This document shows positions 1 to 6,213 of a DNA stretch of 13,271 nucleotides, piece by piece. Made by a program: the position numbers and the translations under genes. How positions within the stretch are numbered: position 1 is the stretch's first letter; the number at the start of each line of letters is the position of its first letter. Below the pieces are notes generated by a model that saw only the letters and a program-made list of their open reading frames with translations, was not told the DNA's origin and did no database searches. Origin of the DNA: Chloroflexota bacterium. Lineage in GTDB: Bacteria; Chloroflexota; UBA4733. The DNA lies in the NCBI GenBank assembly GCA_023381895.1, contig JAMCTA010000176.1, positions 1 through 13,271 on the forward strand, in the 5' to 3' direction.

Positions 1-1
1 C

Positions 2-124
2 AATACGGCATGGGGCCAGGGGACCTCACCGATCTGGGCTGGTCAGGCCCCTGCCGGAGCCACGCTGCAAGCGGTGAATGAGAAGTTCAAGAGCCTCATC
101 GCGAGCCAGTCGAAGAGCAGCTAA
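2..124 (+). CDS. C-terminal end of probable ABC transporter substrate-binding protein (partial)
   Basis: An open frame enters from the left edge and ends at TAA 122-124. The 40 visible residues include WAGQAPAGATLQAVNEKF and end in a Ser/Lys-rich tail. Spaced small residues, then an amphipathic helix ending a few residues before the stop, resemble the last helix of family-1 extracellular solute-binding proteins, which capture sugars or other solutes outside the membrane for an ABC permease. The homology is short, so the family call is an inference from the terminal pattern only. A GAGTGCT/AGCACTC inverted repeat follows about 70 bases downstream. No permease gene follows on this side, so partners, if any, would lie upstream of the window. 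It could instead be another secreted protein. Confidence 0.4.
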   Translation, partial: NTAWGQGTSPIWAGQAPAGATLQAVNEKFKSLIASQSKSS

Positions 125-193
125 GCATTCACGTGTGGTGCCTTAGCTCTGCCGGCTGCTCTCCAGTGTCGCGAGTGACATCGCGGTGCCGGA

Positions 194-216
194 GAGTGCT
201 AGGCGGGAGAGCACTC
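194..216. repeat. Small inverted repeat (hairpin) after the first gene
   Basis: GAGTGCT (194-200) and AGCACTC (210-216) form a perfect 7-bp stem with a 9-base loop. No T-run follows on either side, so it is at best a weak terminator for the preceding partial gene. Confidence 0.3.
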
Positions 217-360
217 ATGGGTCTGGCACAGTCGAATGTTCCAGAGTGCTGGCGCCGGTCGGCGTGGCTCCAGCAGTCCCGTGTGCGGGAGCGGCCGACT
301 TACCTAGGGATGATCGTTGACAAGGGTGCGCACAGATCGTACGGTCCCGGTGGAGCGTGC

Positions 361-768
361 CCCACCGACGACGGCGTCGGCTATGCCTGGCTGGAGCAAC
401 CCGGCGAGGACGGGCTGACGCTGCGCGAACGCTACGAGGAGCGGGTTGCCAAGCTGATGCACGACCTGGCCTGCCGCTACCGGGACAGCGGCGATGTCGA
501 GCGGGCCATCTCGCTCTTCCGCCGGCTCCTCGAGGCGCAGCCGACGCTGCAGCCGGCGGCGCGCGGCCTCTATCGGTGCTACGCGCTCGCCAAGAATCAA
601 GAGGCGCTCGCTCTGGAGCATGCCCGGCTCGTTGAAGCGCTCCACCGGGAGCGCCAGGCGGCGGGCGCCGATCTGGCTGACAGCTATACGCTCAGTCCCA
701 AGACCCTTGCCGCCTATCAGCAGGCGAAGGCGGATATACGGCGGACGGCAGAGAAGCACGTCGCATAG
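361..768 (+). pseudogene. BTAD/TPR-domain remnant of a transcriptional activator
   Basis: The frame from about 361 to TAG 766-768 encodes a bacterial transcriptional activator (BTAD)-like helical repeat. It has an aromatic/acidic entry (YAWLEQPGEDGLTLRERYEE), then RVAKLMHDLACRYRDSGDVE, AISLFRRLLEAQP and AARGLYRCYALAKNQEAL, which is the paired-helix TPR pattern. In SARP/AfsR-like regulators this domain sits C-terminal to an OmpR-type winged helix. Here no DNA-binding domain precedes it. The frame is open back to about 133, but that stretch (for example an ATG at 217) codes for a Cys/Arg-rich sequence with no family resemblance and no good ribosome site. I therefore read it as the decayed C-terminal part of a larger regulator. 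A stand-alone TPR protein is less likely. Confidence 0.55.
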
Positions 769-957
769 CATGAGCATGAATCTGCTCGGGAGGACCATCA
801 AGCTGACGTTTGCGCACAGAGGAAGTCGCGCCGACTACGGACGTGGCTGGTCGGTGCGACGGGATCAGGGAAACTCGGGCACGGGCTACGACGACTGTGG
901 AGACCTTTGGAGCGGGGCGCCTGGCAACAGACGGGGATCGGCAACACGCCGCGCTAC

Positions 958-1424
958 CTACCGCCCGCTCACCGCCCACTGGACATCCGGCGGGCGGACG
1001 CTGGCACAGCGTGGATTGCCTTTGGCATCCGTCAAGCCCAGGCGACCGACCAGCCGTTTACCTGGTTGCAGAACCTCCGGCGGCGTCGACCGCGCGATGT
1101 CGGCAAAGCGCGGCTTTGCGCCCCGGAATAGCGTGAACGTCCCGTCGTTTGCGACCGTTCCCCAATACAGAGCCAGGTACCGTTCTCCGCGCTTGCCCTG
1201 AACCAACGGTCCGCCAAAACCGACCCTCCGGAGCCATCTGGCTTGATGGCCACCTCAAGGCGCCAGGTAGCCGTTGTCGCAACGAACCCCGGTGTAAGGT
1301 CCCGCGGTTCGTTGCGGCGACCAAGGTAGACGTGAATGTTCTCGTACCCTTCACCCTCAGAATCGGGGTGGCAGCGCCGCCCCGGAAGGTCCCTGCCCTC
1401 GATGTCGATCAGGAGCGTTTCCAT
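958..1424 (-). pseudogene. DUF5990 family protein, broken by one frameshift
   Basis: On the minus strand a well-placed AAGGAGG (1431-1437) stands 6 bases ahead of ATG 1424-1422. The first part reads METLLIDIEGRDLPGRRC and later YENIHVYLGRR, typical of the uncharacterised DUF5990 family. Near 1222-1232 the frame must shift by one base. The second part then continues as GGPLVQGKRGERYLALYWG, FRGAKPRFADIA and LTDAKGNPRCASVRPPDVQW, ending at the stop in 958-960. The two halves join without loss at the position expected for the family, and the total of about 155 residues is normal. So this is either a recent single-base indel in a real gene or a sequencing error. The intact SD and conserved blocks in both frames argue for very recent inactivation. 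The family's function is unknown. Confidence 0.7.
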
Positions 1425-1567
1425 CGGTTGCCTCCTTGGGTCTCGACGCCGGGATGCGAGCCGCTCCCCTGCCGCGGGTCTGTACTCGTGCTCTTTCGTC
1501 CTGGTCAGGCGGCCCGCGTTCTGCAGCAGGGGGGCTGCCGCCACGGAATCAGGGCGGCGTCGCCGCC

Positions 1568-1713
1568 TCACCAGATGGCCGGAGCGTCGCCTTTCATCAA
1601 TGCAGCCTGACCATCAGGCCGACTACCCGCGCCGAATGCTCGCGTGGTTTGATCGCCATCTTCGCCCCGATCGTTCACACTCGGAATGGTCAACACATGC
1701 ACTGTTTTGTTAA
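1568..1713 (+). pseudogene. Possible S9-type peptidase remnant (propeller scrap joined to C-terminus)
   Basis: In one frame (1568-1600) the residues SPDGRSVAFHQ match the PD40 beta-propeller repeat of prolyl-oligopeptidase-like S9 peptidases. Immediately after, in the next frame from about 1600, QPDHQADYPRRMLAWFDRHL resembles the extreme C-terminus of S9 or related alpha/beta hydrolases, where an Arg-rich helix ending in WFD(R)HL closes the protein. The catalytic Ser-Asp-His region that should lie between is absent. This looks like an internal deletion plus frameshift product. The motifs are short and the propeller match could be chance, so the call is cautious. There is no start codon or ribosome site suggesting that it is expressed. 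Confidence 0.35.
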
Positions 1714-1803
1714 GTTCAGGGCAAGAGAGGAGAATAAGATTCAGCACCAAGCGCGGTCTGACACCCTGGATGGCGACCGTGCCGCTGCAGGGCGGCGCGT
1801 CAG

Positions 1804-2319
1804 TCACCGATCATTCTCCTGTTCCGTCCGCCGATAACGGCCGGGCTCCGCTCGGATCCGGCGATGCGCCGGTGCCGGCATCGTGCATCCCCGCGGGCGG
1901 CCCAGGCGGCGGCCGTACGCCCAGAGCGCCCGATCCAGGGTGCGCATATCGACGTCCGCCTCTCGCGCTAGCTGCCGGCAATAGGCCACGTACGGCGTCC
2001 AAAGCCCATAATCGGAGACAGGCGCCTTGTCGCAGCCCAACGCCCGCAGGGCGTTCTTGTCCAGGATCGGGTACGGGGCGGCCCCGGGCAGGAACGCGAT
2101 GTGCAGCAGGGCGGAGGCGACGCGCGGCCCCACGCCGGCGAGCTGGTGCAAGGCCTTGAGGCGTTCGCGGTCGTCGGCCCCCGGAGCAAGCGCCTGGCCC
2201 GTCCTCTGGCAGATCTCGCCCGCCGTATTCTTTTCGAGCGCCTCCACGAGCGGCCGGAAGTGGAGGAAGCCCGACAACGAGACTTCGTATGCTGTGCTAC
2301 CAGTGCTGGTGTCCGGCAC
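1804..2319 (-). CDS. HhH-GPD DNA-glycosylase-like protein, probably 5'-truncated
   Basis: A frame of about 171 residues carries a helix-hairpin-helix at about residues 56-75 (LKALHQLAGVGPRVASALLH). It is followed by APYPILDKNALRALG (Asp87), the arrangement of the endonuclease III/AlkA superfamily in which the hairpin binds the DNA backbone and a following Asp is catalytic. The closing block VDMRTLDRALWAYGRRLG is typical of a small bacterial group of this fold. The only start is GTG 2319, without a visible Shine-Dalgarno. Similarity begins only about 15 residues in (SGFLHFRPLVEALEKN), so the N-terminus looks lost. An IS5 remnant lies directly upstream in the same direction. The C-terminal about 30 residues are a basic, non-conserved tail. 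Whether the protein still works is uncertain; a role in base-excision repair is inference. Confidence 0.55.
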   Translation of the reverse strand: MPDTSTGSTAYEVSLSGFLHFRPLVEALEKNTAGEICQRTGQALAPGADDRERLKALHQLAGVGPRVASALLHIAFLPGAAPYPILDKNALRALGCDKAPVSDYGLWTPYVAYCRQLAREADVDMRTLDRALWAYGRRLGRPRGCTMPAPAHRRIRAEPGRYRRTEQENDR

Positions 2320-2370
2320 AAGCTACCGAGCGCTACCTACTGTAGGGAGAATAGCCATATCTCGTTGTCG
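2272..2370. repeat. 11-bp perfect inverted repeat flanking 77 bases
   Basis: CGACAACGAGA (2272-2282) and TCTCGTTGTCG (2360-2370) are exact reverse complements around the damaged 5' end of the glycosylase-like gene. They could mark a small inserted or rearranged segment. An 11-bp pair at this distance is not far from chance expectation over 13 kb. Confidence 0.25.
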
Positions 2371-2470
2371 TGCTAACGCAGGCCTCTAGAGTCACATTCA
2401 CCAGACTTGACGGCACTGGAGTGCGACAGAATGCCAGGCAACCGCCAGGGGCAATAAGGCAGGCGTGTAC

Positions 2471-2710
2471 GTTGAGGTGCTCCCAGGTCCCGTTCAGGCG
2501 TTACAACCGGAAGTAGTGGTAGACCGTCCGCCAGGGCGGGAACTCGCGCAGGAGCAGGCACCACTGACAGCCGGTGCGCACGATGTAGAGCATCCCATTT
2601 ACAATGAGGTGCAGTGGCCACTTCGGTGGCTGGCCCCGTGGCTTCGGCGGTGGCAAGAGCGGCTCCAGGAGCGCCAACTCGACGTCGGAAAGATCGGTAG
2701 TGTAGTATAA
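2471..2710 (-). mobile_element. IS5-family transposase remnant (N-terminal part, internal stop)
   Basis: Minus-strand translation shows the N-terminal block of IS5-family transposases (DUF4096 type): YYTTDLSDVELALLEPLLPP, then a Pro/Arg linker, HLIVNGMLYIVRTGCQWCLL and FPPWRTVYHYFRL. A TAA (2503-2501) stands where the family usually has Trp, and the reading then resumes in the same frame with RLNGTWEHLN (2500-2471). After that recognisable similarity is lost, so the DDE catalytic region is missing. The frame is open upstream to 2776 but the extra residues are not transposase-like. No terminal inverted repeats or target duplication could be matched by eye. It is a dead fragment, useful as evidence of past insertion next to the truncated glycosylase gene. 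Confidence 0.75.
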
Positions 2711-2817
2711 AGATGGGATGGCGGGACTATGGCAGACCTCCAGATGGCGCTTCACTTGAATTCTCCGTCCCGTCACTCCTTTCTCAGACAGCTTCTAGTA
2801 TCTGTCAGGTGGTTGCG

Positions 2818-3099
2818 ATGGCGCATTGGACATTTCTCACGAACCACTCGCAGGTCCTGCTCTGCATCGCTCGCAACAATCGCCTGACGGCGAAAGAGAT
2901 TGCCTCCTCCGTTGGTATCACGGAGCGCGCGGTGCAGCGCATCCTCGATGACCTCGAAGAAGCGGGCTACCTCAGCCGCTTCCGCGATGGGCGGAACAAC
3001 CGGTACGAGATCCACTCCGACTTGCCAATGCGCCACCCAGCGCAACAGCGCCGTGTGGTGCATGACCTTCTCGCGCTTCTCAGTGGGGACGAATCGTGA
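2818..3099 (+). CDS. Winged helix-turn-helix transcriptional regulator
   Basis: This 93-residue protein is essentially one winged-helix domain. It runs from NHSQVLLCIARNNRLT, to the helix-turn-helix AKEIASSVGITERAVQRILD, to the wing DLEEAGYLSRFRDGRNNRYE. This is the MarR/ArsR-like layout of small dimeric DNA-binding repressors. I chose ATG 2818 because similarity starts right after it (MAHWTFLTNHSQVLL) and AGGTGG (2807-2812) lies 5 bases upstream; the longer open frame to 2713 has no family resemblance. No ligand-binding domain or metal-binding Cys/His cluster is visible. It ends about 50 bases before the isocitrate dehydrogenase promoter, which holds a perfect palindrome. That makes it a reasonable candidate regulator of the neighbour, though this is inferred from position only. 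Confidence 0.8.
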   Translation: MAHWTFLTNHSQVLLCIARNNRLTAKEIASSVGITERAVQRILDDLEEAGYLSRFRDGRNNRYEIHSDLPMRHPAQQRRVVHDLLALLSGDES

Positions 3100-3150
3100 T
3101 GGACTACCCTGACCCGCACACCGCTTCCGCCGTTTCGTCCACAGCGCTCC

Positions 3151-3179
3151 TTGACATACGATATATATATCGTGATACT
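3151..3179 (+). promoter_or_regulatory. Promoter of the isocitrate dehydrogenase gene with embedded operator
   Basis: TTGACA (3151-3156, perfect -35) and GATACT (3174-3179, 4/6 to the -10 consensus) are 17 bases apart. ACGATATATATATCGT (3158-3173), a perfect 16-bp palindrome, occupies all but one base of the spacer. A protein bound there would block RNA polymerase, so repression is the likely mode. A start site near 3186 would leave a leader of about 50 bases with GAGGAGG at 3227-3233. Confidence 0.7.
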
Positions 3180-3237
3180 CAGATCATATTTAGTATGTAC
3201 CCGTAGATCGGACCACGTATCGCACTGAGGAGGCGAC

Positions 3238-4728
3238 ATGCAAATGATCGAGCCCCGCGCCGTCGTGCCGACCGCCCCCACCACCGCGCCATCCCCGACG
3301 CCGATCACCATCGCATTTGGGGACGGCATCGGCCCCGAAATCATGGAGGTGACCCTGTCGATTCTCCGTGAGGCGGGTGCGCAACTTGACCCCGAGGTCA
3401 TCGAGATCGGCGAGTCGGTCTACCTCCGCGGTAACTCGGCGGGCATCGAGGCGGGTGCGTGGGAGTCACTGCGCCGCACGCGAGTATTCCTCAAGGCCCC
3501 GATCACGACGCCGCAGGGCGGCGGGTACAAGAGCCTGAATGTTACGGTCCGCAAGACTCTTGGGTTGTATGCGAATGTGCGCCCGTGTGTCTCGTACCAC
3601 CCGTTCATCGCCACCAAGCACCCGGTGATGAACGTGGTCATCGTGCGCGAGAACGAAGAGGATGTGTACGGTGGCATCGAGCATCGGCAGACCGATGAAG
3701 TGTACCAGTGCCTACGGCTGATCACGCGCCCCGGCACGGAGAAGATCGTCCGCTACGCTTTCGAATATGCGCGACGCCACAACCGCACCAAGGTCACCTG
3801 TTTCACCAAAGACAATATTATGAAGATGACGGACGGCCTCTTTCATCAGGTGTTCGATGAGATCGCCGCCGAGTATCCGGAGATCGCGCACGAGCACAGG
3901 ATTGTGGACATCGGCGCAGCAAAGCTGGCAGACACGCCGGAAGCCTTCGATGTCGTGGTGCTGCCAAACCTCTACGGGGATATTCTCTCCGATGTGGCGG
4001 CGCAGATCGCGGGCTCCGTCGGCCTCGCGGGATCAGCAAACATCGGCGAGAAGGTGGCGATGTTCGAGGCGATTCATGGCTCTGCCCCACGGCGCGCCGG
4101 TCAAGATCTCGCGAACCCTTCCGGGATGCTCCTCGCGGGCGTGCTGATGCTCGTCCATATCGGCCAGCCGGAGATCGCGGAGCGTGTGCACAACGCGTGG
4201 CTGCGCACGATCGAGGACGGCATCCACACCTACGACATCTACGCGGAGGATGTCAGTAAGGAGAAGGTGGGGACCCGTGCATTCGCCAACGCAGTGATCG
4301 CACGCCTCGGGCAACAGCCCGAACGTCTCACGCCCGTCGCGTACAATCGGGATGCGGCGCCGCTGACGCAGGGATGGCTGAACGTCCGCCCGCCTGCCGT
4401 CAAGGCGCTCGTCGGTGTGGACGTCTTCCTCCATTGGCCGGAGCGGTCACCGGAGGTGCTCGGGGAACAGATGCGGCGCCTTGACGGGGACGGCCTGCGA
4501 CTTTCGATGATCACGAACCGGGGGACGAAGGTCTGGCCGAATGGTCTACCCGAGACTTTCTGCACAGACCACTGGCGCTGCCGGTTCATGGCCGACGATG
4601 GGGTGACGAATGCCCGGGTGCTCGCTCTCCTCCAGCGCGTGCACGAGGCGGGGTTTGATTTCGTCAAGACCGAGCATCTCTACACCTTTGATGGTCAGGC
4701 GGGCTACTCGCTGGGCCAGGGGCAATAG
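3238..4728 (+). CDS. icd: NADP-dependent isocitrate dehydrogenase (Thermus-type, 496 aa)
   Basis: It catalyses oxidative decarboxylation of isocitrate to 2-oxoglutarate in the TCA cycle. The beta-decarboxylating dehydrogenase fold is clear. GDGIGPEI is at 28-35. The substrate site KSLNVTVRK (Ser99, Asn101, Arg105) is followed by Arg115, and Arg137 and Tyr144 lie in VRENEEDVYGGIE. Lys191 lies in FTKDNIMK, and the metal-binding aspartates Asp248 and Asp252 in NLYGDILSD. In the cofactor loop HGSAPRRAGQ, Arg285-Arg286 stand where NADP enzymes carry Lys-Tyr, which points to NADP. After about residue 370 an extra domain of about 125 residues follows (VGVDVFLHWPERSPE, then FVKTEHLYTFDGQ). This matches the long Thermus thermophilus type (496 aa) rather than the roughly 416-residue E. 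coli type. ATG 3238 has GAGGAGG 4 bases upstream. It appears monocistronic. Confidence 0.92.
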   Translation: MQMIEPRAVVPTAPTTAPSPTPITIAFGDGIGPEIMEVTLSILREAGAQLDPEVIEIGESVYLRGNSAGIEAGAWESLRRTRVFLKAPITTPQGGGYKSLNVTVRKTLGLYANVRPCVSYHPFIATKHPVMNVVIVRENEEDVYGGIEHRQTDEVYQCLRLITRPGTEKIVRYAFEYARRHNRTKVTCFTKDNIMKMTDGLFHQVFDEIAAEYPEIAHEHRIVDIGAAKLADTPEAFDVVVLPNLYGDILSDVAAQIAGSVGLAGSANIGEKVAMFEAIHGSAPRRAGQDLANPSGMLLAGVLMLVHIGQPEIAERVHNAWLRTIEDGIHTYDIYAEDVSKEKVGTRAFANAVIARLGQQPERLTPVAYNRDAAPLTQGWLNVRPPAVKALVGVDVFLHWPERSPEVLGEQMRRLDGDGLRLSMITNRGTKVWPNGLPETFCTDHWRCRFMADDGVTNARVLALLQRVHEAGFDFVKTEHLYTFDGQAGYSLGQGQ

Positions 4729-4802
4729 CCGCGCAATGGACGGTGATGCGATCCTGCTGTGGCATCGCGGGCGGCCGCCCTCGTGAGGATGCACGCCAAG
4801 GT

Positions 4803-4853
4803 GTCAATTCACGGCTGGAGGTGCGCCGTGGCTTTGGACAGTGCGGAATTGAC
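4803..4853 (+). repeat. Nested stem-loop downstream of icd
   Basis: The outer arms GTCAATTC (4803-4810) and GAATTGAC (4846-4853) enclose an inner hairpin CACGGC/GCCGTG (4810-4815 and 4825-4830). It sits about 75 bases after the icd stop. No T-run follows, so its role as a terminator is unproven; it might be an RNA structure or a relic of an element end. Confidence 0.4.
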
Positions 4854-4974
4854 GTTGGCTCACGCCCGCTTGAGGTAGTGACGAGGTCGGTGGCCGCCTC
4901 GTAGTCGGGCCGGCCGGTTGTTTGTAGGAAAGCTAACTCGGTTCGCCCTGTGGCCGGCGCAGATTGGCCTGGGC

Positions 4975-5012
4975 CAACCCCCGCTGGAACGTGTGCTTTC
5001 CAGCGGGGGTTG
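4975..5012. terminator. Strong 15-bp perfect hairpin, possible U-less terminator
   Basis: Bases 4975-4989 (CAACCCCCGCTGGAA) pair perfectly with 4998-5012 (TTCCAGCGGGGGTTG) around the 8-base loop CGTGTGCT. The GC-rich core makes it very stable. No U-tract follows on either strand. It may end transcripts as a U-less (I-shaped) terminator, stabilise an RNA, or be a remnant of a mobile-element end. Confidence 0.45.
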
Positions 5013-5196
5013 AACGGAGGAACGACAAACGCTCCCCGTTTGCTCCAGAGTAGCGTAGCAATAGGGCGGCATAGACATCCTTCGGCATACGACGTTGTGT
5101 GGACCTGCTCACAAGACAGGTAACGTTTTTGGATACGAGGTCTCCGGCATATCGACGCCAGTATGCTAGACTAGCGTCTCTTGTTGCCCGCCCCCC

Positions 5197-5531
5197 CTAG
5201 CCCGACAAAGCGAGCGATCGGAGACCATCCCCACCTCGGAGAGCTTCCAGCAACTGGCCTTGCGCTTCACCGATCCGGTGCCGCACGACTATGAGGTTAT
5301 CCGCAGTGTCATGCTGGCCGATGGACCGTCACTGAGCACAGCCGGATCATCGGCCTGGGTTGTGCACGATCAGTGCGAAGGCCCAGCGCTCTCCCGCGAT
5401 CCATTACCGGAAGATCGGGCGCATCATCAAGCGCCATGCGATCCCGGTGCAGTTGCCGCTGCCAATCACCTACTTCCATCAGTTCGAGGATGCCTATCAG
5501 GCGCGCTGGACGGTCGTGCGGATGTACACTG
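5197..5531 (+). mobile_element. Decayed IS transposase (HTH/DDE type) with internal deletion
   Basis: In the frame of 5221, LALRFTDPVPHDYEVIRSVM matches the start of a transposase type that opens with an Asp-Pro-x-x-x-(W/Y)YEVIRP-like block and a helix-turn-helix. About 80 bases later, in the next frame, HYRKIGRIIKRH and QLPLPITYFHQFEDAYQARW followed by TVVRMY match the linker leading into the integrase-like catalytic core of the same type (IS481-like by my recollection). The region between is shortened and frameshifted, there is no plausible start codon, and the DDE core is absent. It is a non-functional relic whose ends are not visible. It lies directly upstream of the XRE/Rep module. Confidence 0.65.
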
Positions 5532-5600
5532 ACGCCGCGTTACCAGCGCCCGCCCTATTGCCATCGCGCATAATATACAACACATATATTGCGGCCGTGG

Positions 5601-5698
5601 AATTGTCATTGCCAGAAGACAACGCTCTATTGACAATAGGCAATAACCGGGGGGGCTCTATCGGTGGTATTGACAAGAGGCAACAGAAGGCGTAGCAT
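5601..5698 (+). promoter_or_regulatory. Promoter and putative XRE operators upstream of the regulator/Rep pair
   Basis: CTATTGACAATAG (5627-5639) is a perfect 6-1-6 palindrome. A related copy, GTATTGACAAGAG, lies exactly 40 bases on (5667-5679), and a weaker match AATTGTCATTGC is at 5601-5612. TTGACA 5670-5675 with TAGCAT 5693-5698 (17-base spacing) is a plausible promoter, so the second copy overlaps the -35. An AT-rich patch (about 5567-5595) precedes it. The arrangement fits autoregulation by the XRE protein at 5731. Confidence 0.5.
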
Positions 5699-5730
5699 AG
5701 AATCACTATTTTGCAGATTGGCAAAGGGCG

Positions 5731-6213
5731 ATGCACGGTTTTCCTGACCTTCTTCACACCTTCCGCGAGCGTGCCGGACTATCGCAGAACGCCCTCGCTC
5801 GTGCTGTCGATATCAACCCTGGCACGATCAACCGGTTGGAGACCGGAGAACGCGCACCAACCGGACGTGAGCAGGTGCTGCAGCTGGCAGCTGGCATCGG
5901 ACTTGGACCAGTTGATACCAACGCACTGGTGACTGCTGCCGGCTTCGCGCCACAGGCCTACGATGCTGTTGGGCTGGATCACCCACTGTTGCTCGCCGTT
6001 GCCGAGTTCTTCGGCTCCGCAGCAATCGCCAGCTCCGCCAAGGAAGCCTTCGAGCGCCTGACCGAGCGGGCTCTCCAGGCACCACTCGATCCCGTGTTGC
6101 AGATCATTGCGGACTTGCGCTTTGACCCCCAGCTTACTACCGAGGAGCAGCGGGACTTCGCCCTCCAAGTGCTTCTGGCGGCGCGCCGCTGGCGGAAGGT
6201 GGATCTCCTGTGA
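5731..6213 (+). CDS. XRE-family helix-turn-helix regulator
   Basis: This 160-residue protein begins with a phage-repressor-type HTH at about residues 5-58. FRERAGLSQNALARAVDINP carries helices 2 and 3, and GTINRLETGERAPT is the recognition segment and the conserved end of the motif. The remaining roughly 100 residues are helical and acidic (VAEFFGSAAIASSAKEAFER, and LLAARRWRKVDLL at the end) and match no effector domain I recognise, so dimerisation is a guess. ATG 5731 has AAAGGG 2 bases upstream of the adjacent CG, a modest ribosome site. Its TGA overlaps the GTG of the next gene (GTGA), implying translational coupling. The palindromes at 5601-5679 are likely targets. It is probably the copy-control or lysogeny-type repressor of the replication-like gene that follows. 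Confidence 0.85.
   Translation: MHGFPDLLHTFRERAGLSQNALARAVDINPGTINRLETGERAPTGREQVLQLAAGIGLGPVDTNALVTAAGFAPQAYDAVGLDHPLLLAVAEFFGSAAIASSAKEAFERLTERALQAPLDPVLQIIADLRFDPQLTTEEQRDFALQVLLAARRWRKVDLL

Larger units (their letters stand above)
4729..5196. other. Intergenic region without a recognisable gene
   Basis: About 470 bases after icd hold no frame with family resemblance. A 72-codon minus frame (4860-5078) is Arg/Pro-rich and unlike any family I know. What is visible is structure: a GGGCGGCCGCCC palindrome (4769-4780), a nested stem-loop (4803-4853) and a strong 15-bp hairpin (4975-5012). The last 150 bases show nothing I can name. Confidence 0.6.

Noticed and set aside
133..360. N-terminal extension of the BTAD-like frame as a real protein start
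   Set aside because: Cys/Arg-rich, no domain similarity, no ribosome site, and an inverted repeat typical of intergenic DNA lies within it.
4860..5078. 72-codon minus-strand frame after icd
   Set aside because: No family resemblance, no ribosome site, and it spans the 15-bp hairpin.
5628..5680. Repeated TATTGACAAnAGGCAA considered as a CRISPR or iteron array
   Set aside because: Only two clear copies, one with internal dyad symmetry and overlap with a -35 box. An operator explains it better.
5360..5695. Possible independent 111-codon gene
   Set aside because: Its only recognisable part (the HQFEDAYQARW region) belongs to a transposase linker. The rest is non-coding sequence with operator-like repeats.
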